The notes under the pieces are model-generated. The model made no database searches. It saw only the letters and a list, made by a program, of their open reading frames with translations, and was not told where the DNA came from. Below are positions 25,127 to 26,745 of a stretch of 26,745 bases of DNA, piece after piece; position 1 is the first letter of the stretch; every line of letters starts with the position of its first letter. The stretch comes from Candidatus Poseidoniaceae archaeon. Lineage in GTDB: Archaea; Thermoplasmatota; Poseidoniia; Poseidoniales; Poseidoniaceae. The stretch is taken from positions 1-26,745 of the forward strand of contig JAPKCL010000010.1 of the NCBI GenBank assembly GCA_028822955.1. Direction: 5' to 3'. Both the position numbers and the translations under genes were made by a program.

Positions 25127-25162
25127 AGAAATCGGCTCTGAGATTTCTAAAACACATTTTTT
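25127..25162 (+). terminator. Hairpin plus T6 terminator after the nuclease gene
   Basis: AGAAATC (25127-25133) and GATTTCT (25142-25148) are perfect reverse complements around an eight-base loop, and TTTTTT follows at 25157-25162. It starts four bases after the nuclease stop codon. This is the clearest hairpin-plus-T-run in the window. Confidence 0.55.
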
Positions 25163-25169
25163 AACAAAA

Positions 25170-25204
25170 CAGATGTTCATAAGGCGTCCCACTCAATTTG
25201 TACT
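25170..25204 (+). promoter_or_regulatory. Probable leaderless promoter of the PKD protein gene
   Basis: TTCATAAGG near 25172-25180 is a TATA-like element about 26-30 bases before the ATG at 25205, and no Shine-Dalgarno sequence is present. This suits an archaeal leaderless mRNA beginning at or very near the start codon. Confidence 0.35.
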
Positions 25205-25993
25205 ATGAAGTACTCATTCTCTCTAGCAACAATTGTTTTTCTGCTGGTGCTCAGTGCAGCAACAGGAGCAGTACTCACCAACATTGCCACCTCCAATTCT
25301 TCAACGACTGGGGTCTTTTCTATCGAGGCACCAATCGTCTATGGCATCAATCAATATACGCTTGTGGAGATTGATGAAGGTGATAACGATGAAGAGGATG
25401 TTATCACCGAACGTCTTCACGAATTCAAATTTGAAGCGAACAATGTCGGCGGTGTAGTGACCTGGGATTTCGGAGATGGAACTACTGCTACTGGGCCAAT
25501 GGTAAACCACAGCTATGCTGAACCTGATTTTTACACCGTTACCGCTACTTCGGTTTCTCTTGAATCCATTGAAGTAGCAACGGTTGAAATCATTGTTGAT
25601 CTCGTTGGTACTGTAGAATCAGATAACATGGAGTGCGTTTGCACACCTACAGCCAAAGCGACAGTCATCGACCTTCGTCCTTCATCAGGCACAGTTTCTT
25701 TCGAAGGGGTTGTGACTGTAGCACATGATGGTAGCAGTGAATCTTGCTCTCTTCGCAATCCGCTGCAAGAATGTCATGTTCGAGTTTACCTTGAGCGTAC
25801 AGTGGACGGTTCAGTGATTGAGCAAGAAATTCTTTTTGATGATACCTTTCGAACCAATGAACACAGTGTTTCCTTCGAAATGATGGATATGGAAATTGAA
25901 ATTGGAGAAGGCCTACAGTTGCGTCTCGAGACTGACCAGATACGCGATTGGCACAAACCTTCTACATTGTGGAGCATGACCGCCCCTGTTTGA
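25205..25993 (+). CDS. Secreted PKD-domain protein
   Basis: The 262-residue product begins with a signal peptide or signal-anchor (MKYSFSLATIVFLLVLSAAT, then GAVLTN). Residues about 73-132 form a PKD domain, identified by VTWDFGDGTTATGP (85-98) and the following NHSYAEPDFYTVTAT. An acidic stretch (EGDNDEEDVITE, 58-69) precedes it. The C-terminal part is beta-rich, with Cys143, Cys145, Cys181 and Cys189 that could form disulfides. There is no C-terminal membrane helix, unlike the other exported proteins here, so it is either released or held by its N-terminal segment. PKD domains usually mediate protein or polysaccharide contacts on the cell surface. Confidence 0.8.
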   Translation: MKYSFSLATIVFLLVLSAATGAVLTNIATSNSSTTGVFSIEAPIVYGINQYTLVEIDEGDNDEEDVITERLHEFKFEANNVGGVVTWDFGDGTTATGPMVNHSYAEPDFYTVTATSVSLESIEVATVEIIVDLVGTVESDNMECVCTPTAKATVIDLRPSSGTVSFEGVVTVAHDGSSESCSLRNPLQECHVRVYLERTVDGSVIEQEILFDDTFRTNEHSVSFEMMDMEIEIGEGLQLRLETDQIRDWHKPSTLWSMTAPV

Positions 25994-26056
25994 GAAAGAG
26001 TACGTTCTATTGAAGGAAATTAAAGGAACACTCTGCCAAGAAGAGTTGGCAGTCCG

Positions 26057-26091
26057 TAGCGTCTGTATTGACCCACTGAATCCCCTTTGAA
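26057..26091 (+). repeat. 35-bp direct repeat, copy 1
   Basis: This matches 26568-26602 at 33 of 35 bases. Read in one frame both copies encode SVCIDPLNPL followed by TGA, and both differences (ATT/ATC, GAC/GAT) are silent. Copy 1 lies 63 bases after the PKD gene in a different frame, within an open stretch of about 37 codons that has no ATG. It may be a remnant of coding sequence, a recombination site or a recurring downstream element. Confidence 0.75.
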
Positions 26092-26187
26092 AATGAAGTA
26101 ATTGATTATTTCATACCAAGTATTTCTTTCAAATATTCTCCCAAATAAGGGGAGCATGTTTATCTCCGTAGTGTTGAAACATCAATT
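26092..26187 (+). promoter_or_regulatory. AT-rich spacer and probable promoter of the small membrane gene
   Basis: This AT-rich stretch holds no gene. GTTTATCT at 26158-26165 is a TATA-like element about 26 bases before the GTG at 26188, which suggests a leaderless transcript. No Shine-Dalgarno sequence is seen close to the GTG. Nothing else is recognised. Confidence 0.3.
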
Positions 26188-26526
26188 GTGCAAACTGTTG
26201 GATATGTGATAATTGGTATTCTTATCCAATTAGTTTTAATAAAAATGGTACAGGTTTATATTCGTAAGAAAAGAAATTTCAAATATACATTTTGGACTTT
26301 TTTTGCTGGTGTTGAATTATCACTAATTCCGATTGTTGGGTTTGAAATATACTTCCATTTCAATCCATGCTATGGACAACTTTATTGTGGCTTTGGTCAA
26401 GGAATTGCATTGCTTGTTTGCTTGATTGTCTCTGCGGTATTGATCTTGCTGTCACTAATTTTCTTACTATTTGGATACTACAGAATGCTAATTCAGCCTC
26501 AAGGTGAACTTACAGATGAAGAGTAA
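26188..26526 (+). CDS. Small low-GC membrane protein of unknown function
   Basis: The 112-residue protein from GTG 26188 has three predicted helices at about residues 3-23, 35-55 and 70-98, joined by a basic loop (RKKRNFK). The loop between helices 2 and 3 contains two Cys residues (NPCYGQLYCGFG), possibly a disulfide. The tail is short and acidic (GELTDEE). No in-frame ATG lies upstream before the stop at 26146-26148, so GTG is the best start. The DNA is clearly more AT-rich than its neighbours and uses different codons, which may mean recent arrival. It sits between the two copies of the 35-bp repeat. The family is not recognised. Confidence 0.6.
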   Translation: MQTVGYVIIGILIQLVLIKMVQVYIRKKRNFKYTFWTFFAGVELSLIPIVGFEIYFHFNPCYGQLYCGFGQGIALLVCLIVSAVLILLSLIFLLFGYYRMLIQPQGELTDEE

Positions 26527-26567
26527 ATTGCAAGGGGGTTTCTTGGCGCAGATGGGTATGCGATGGA

Positions 26568-26602
26568 TAGCGTCTGTATCGATCCACTGAATCCCCTTTG
26601 AA
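26568..26602 (+). repeat. 35-bp direct repeat, copy 2
   Basis: This is the second copy of the repeat at 26057-26091, 511 bases downstream. Here the encoded SVCIDPLNPL-stop peptide is in the same frame as the small membrane gene that ends at 26526, separated from it by 14 further codons. AATCCCCTT within the repeat can pair with AAGGGGTTT near 26620-26628, and AAGGGGGTTT upstream (26532-26541) offers an alternative partner. Confidence 0.75.
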
Positions 26603-26679
26603 TCGGAAAACAAAATACGAAGGGGTTTCGGACCTCCTTGGAATCATTCAAATAAATTAGTACAGAGAATGATAGAATG

Positions 26680-26745
26680 TCAATTGTTCTTTCCATCCCA
26701 GTTGCTTTTCACTGCTGCAGACACTAATGCTCCTGCAGCAACACC
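26680..26745 (-). CDS. Possible 3' end of a gene entering from the right
   Basis: On the minus strand the last 66 bases read as 21 codons (GVAAGALVSAAVKSNWDGKN, then Asn) followed by TGA at 26682-26680. The Ala/Gly/Val composition and the Trp-Asp-Gly ending look protein-like, and the other two minus frames are less convincing. With so little sequence this remains tentative, and no family can be named. Confidence 0.35.
   Translation of the reverse strand, partial: GVAAGALVSAAVKSNWDGKNN

Noticed and set aside
26499..26696. 65-residue minus-strand open frame across the second 35-bp repeat
   Set aside because: It overlaps the end of the small membrane gene and the repeat, has no start signal, and its composition is not convincing.

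Overview
The window looks like chromosomal DNA of a planktonic archaeon, most likely a Marine Group II euryarchaeote (Candidatus Poseidoniales, Thermoplasmatota-related). The evidence is an archaeal-type ribosomal protein/RNA polymerase block (L18e, L13, S9, RpoN) ending in a tRNA-Pro; very long exported proteins with Asp-rich Ca2+-binding repeats and C-terminal membrane anchors; a bacterial-type NAD+-dependent DNA ligase; an archaeal PAC2-family protein; and a mix of Shine-Dalgarno-led and apparently leaderless genes. The taxonomic call rests on gene content and style, since no database search was possible.

Layout from left to right. Positions 1-60 hold a 14-bp hairpin with a UUCG loop followed by a T-run, probably the end of an upstream transcript. 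A small coiled-coil protein (133-390) precedes a leader with an inverted repeat and a 2628-residue surface protein (556-8442), which has about 1090 residues of thrombospondin-type-3-like Asp repeats, Ig-like regions, one membrane helix and a cytosolic DUF4129-like tail. A small unknown helical protein follows (8503-8946). The information-processing operon is rpl18e-rpl13-rps9-rpoN-tRNA-Pro(GGG) (9098-10676), with overlapping genes. A second large surface protein (10768-15459) combines parallel beta-helix, PKD-like and Asp-repeat regions with a C-terminal anchor. Then come a two-helix membrane protein, a PPC/DUF296 protein and the NAD+ ligase (16550-18775), which ends in an archaeal-looking PCNA-interaction (PIP) motif.

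Positions 18841-23073 hold three tightly spaced genes: two exported, membrane-anchored proteins with noncanonical heme-like motifs (CNCH and CGGACH) and a five-helix membrane protein with membrane-proximal histidines, perhaps one envelope redox unit. A convergent PAC2-family gene (complement 23059-23856) is divergent from a stand-alone RecB/Cas4-like PD-(D/E)XK nuclease with a probable Fe-S cluster (23945-25123). After a hairpin/T-run terminator come a secreted PKD protein (25205-25993) and a low-GC small membrane protein (26188-26526) lying between two copies of a 35-bp repeat. The last 66 bases may be the 3' end of a minus-strand gene.

Five exported proteins occupy nearly two thirds of the window, so it is largely a cell-surface region built around a core information-processing operon. 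The strongest candidates for something undescribed are the PIP-tailed NAD+ ligase, the giant Ca2+-repeat protein with a cytosolic DUF4129-like domain, the CxCH/CxxxCH gene trio, and the repeat-flanked small membrane gene near the right end.
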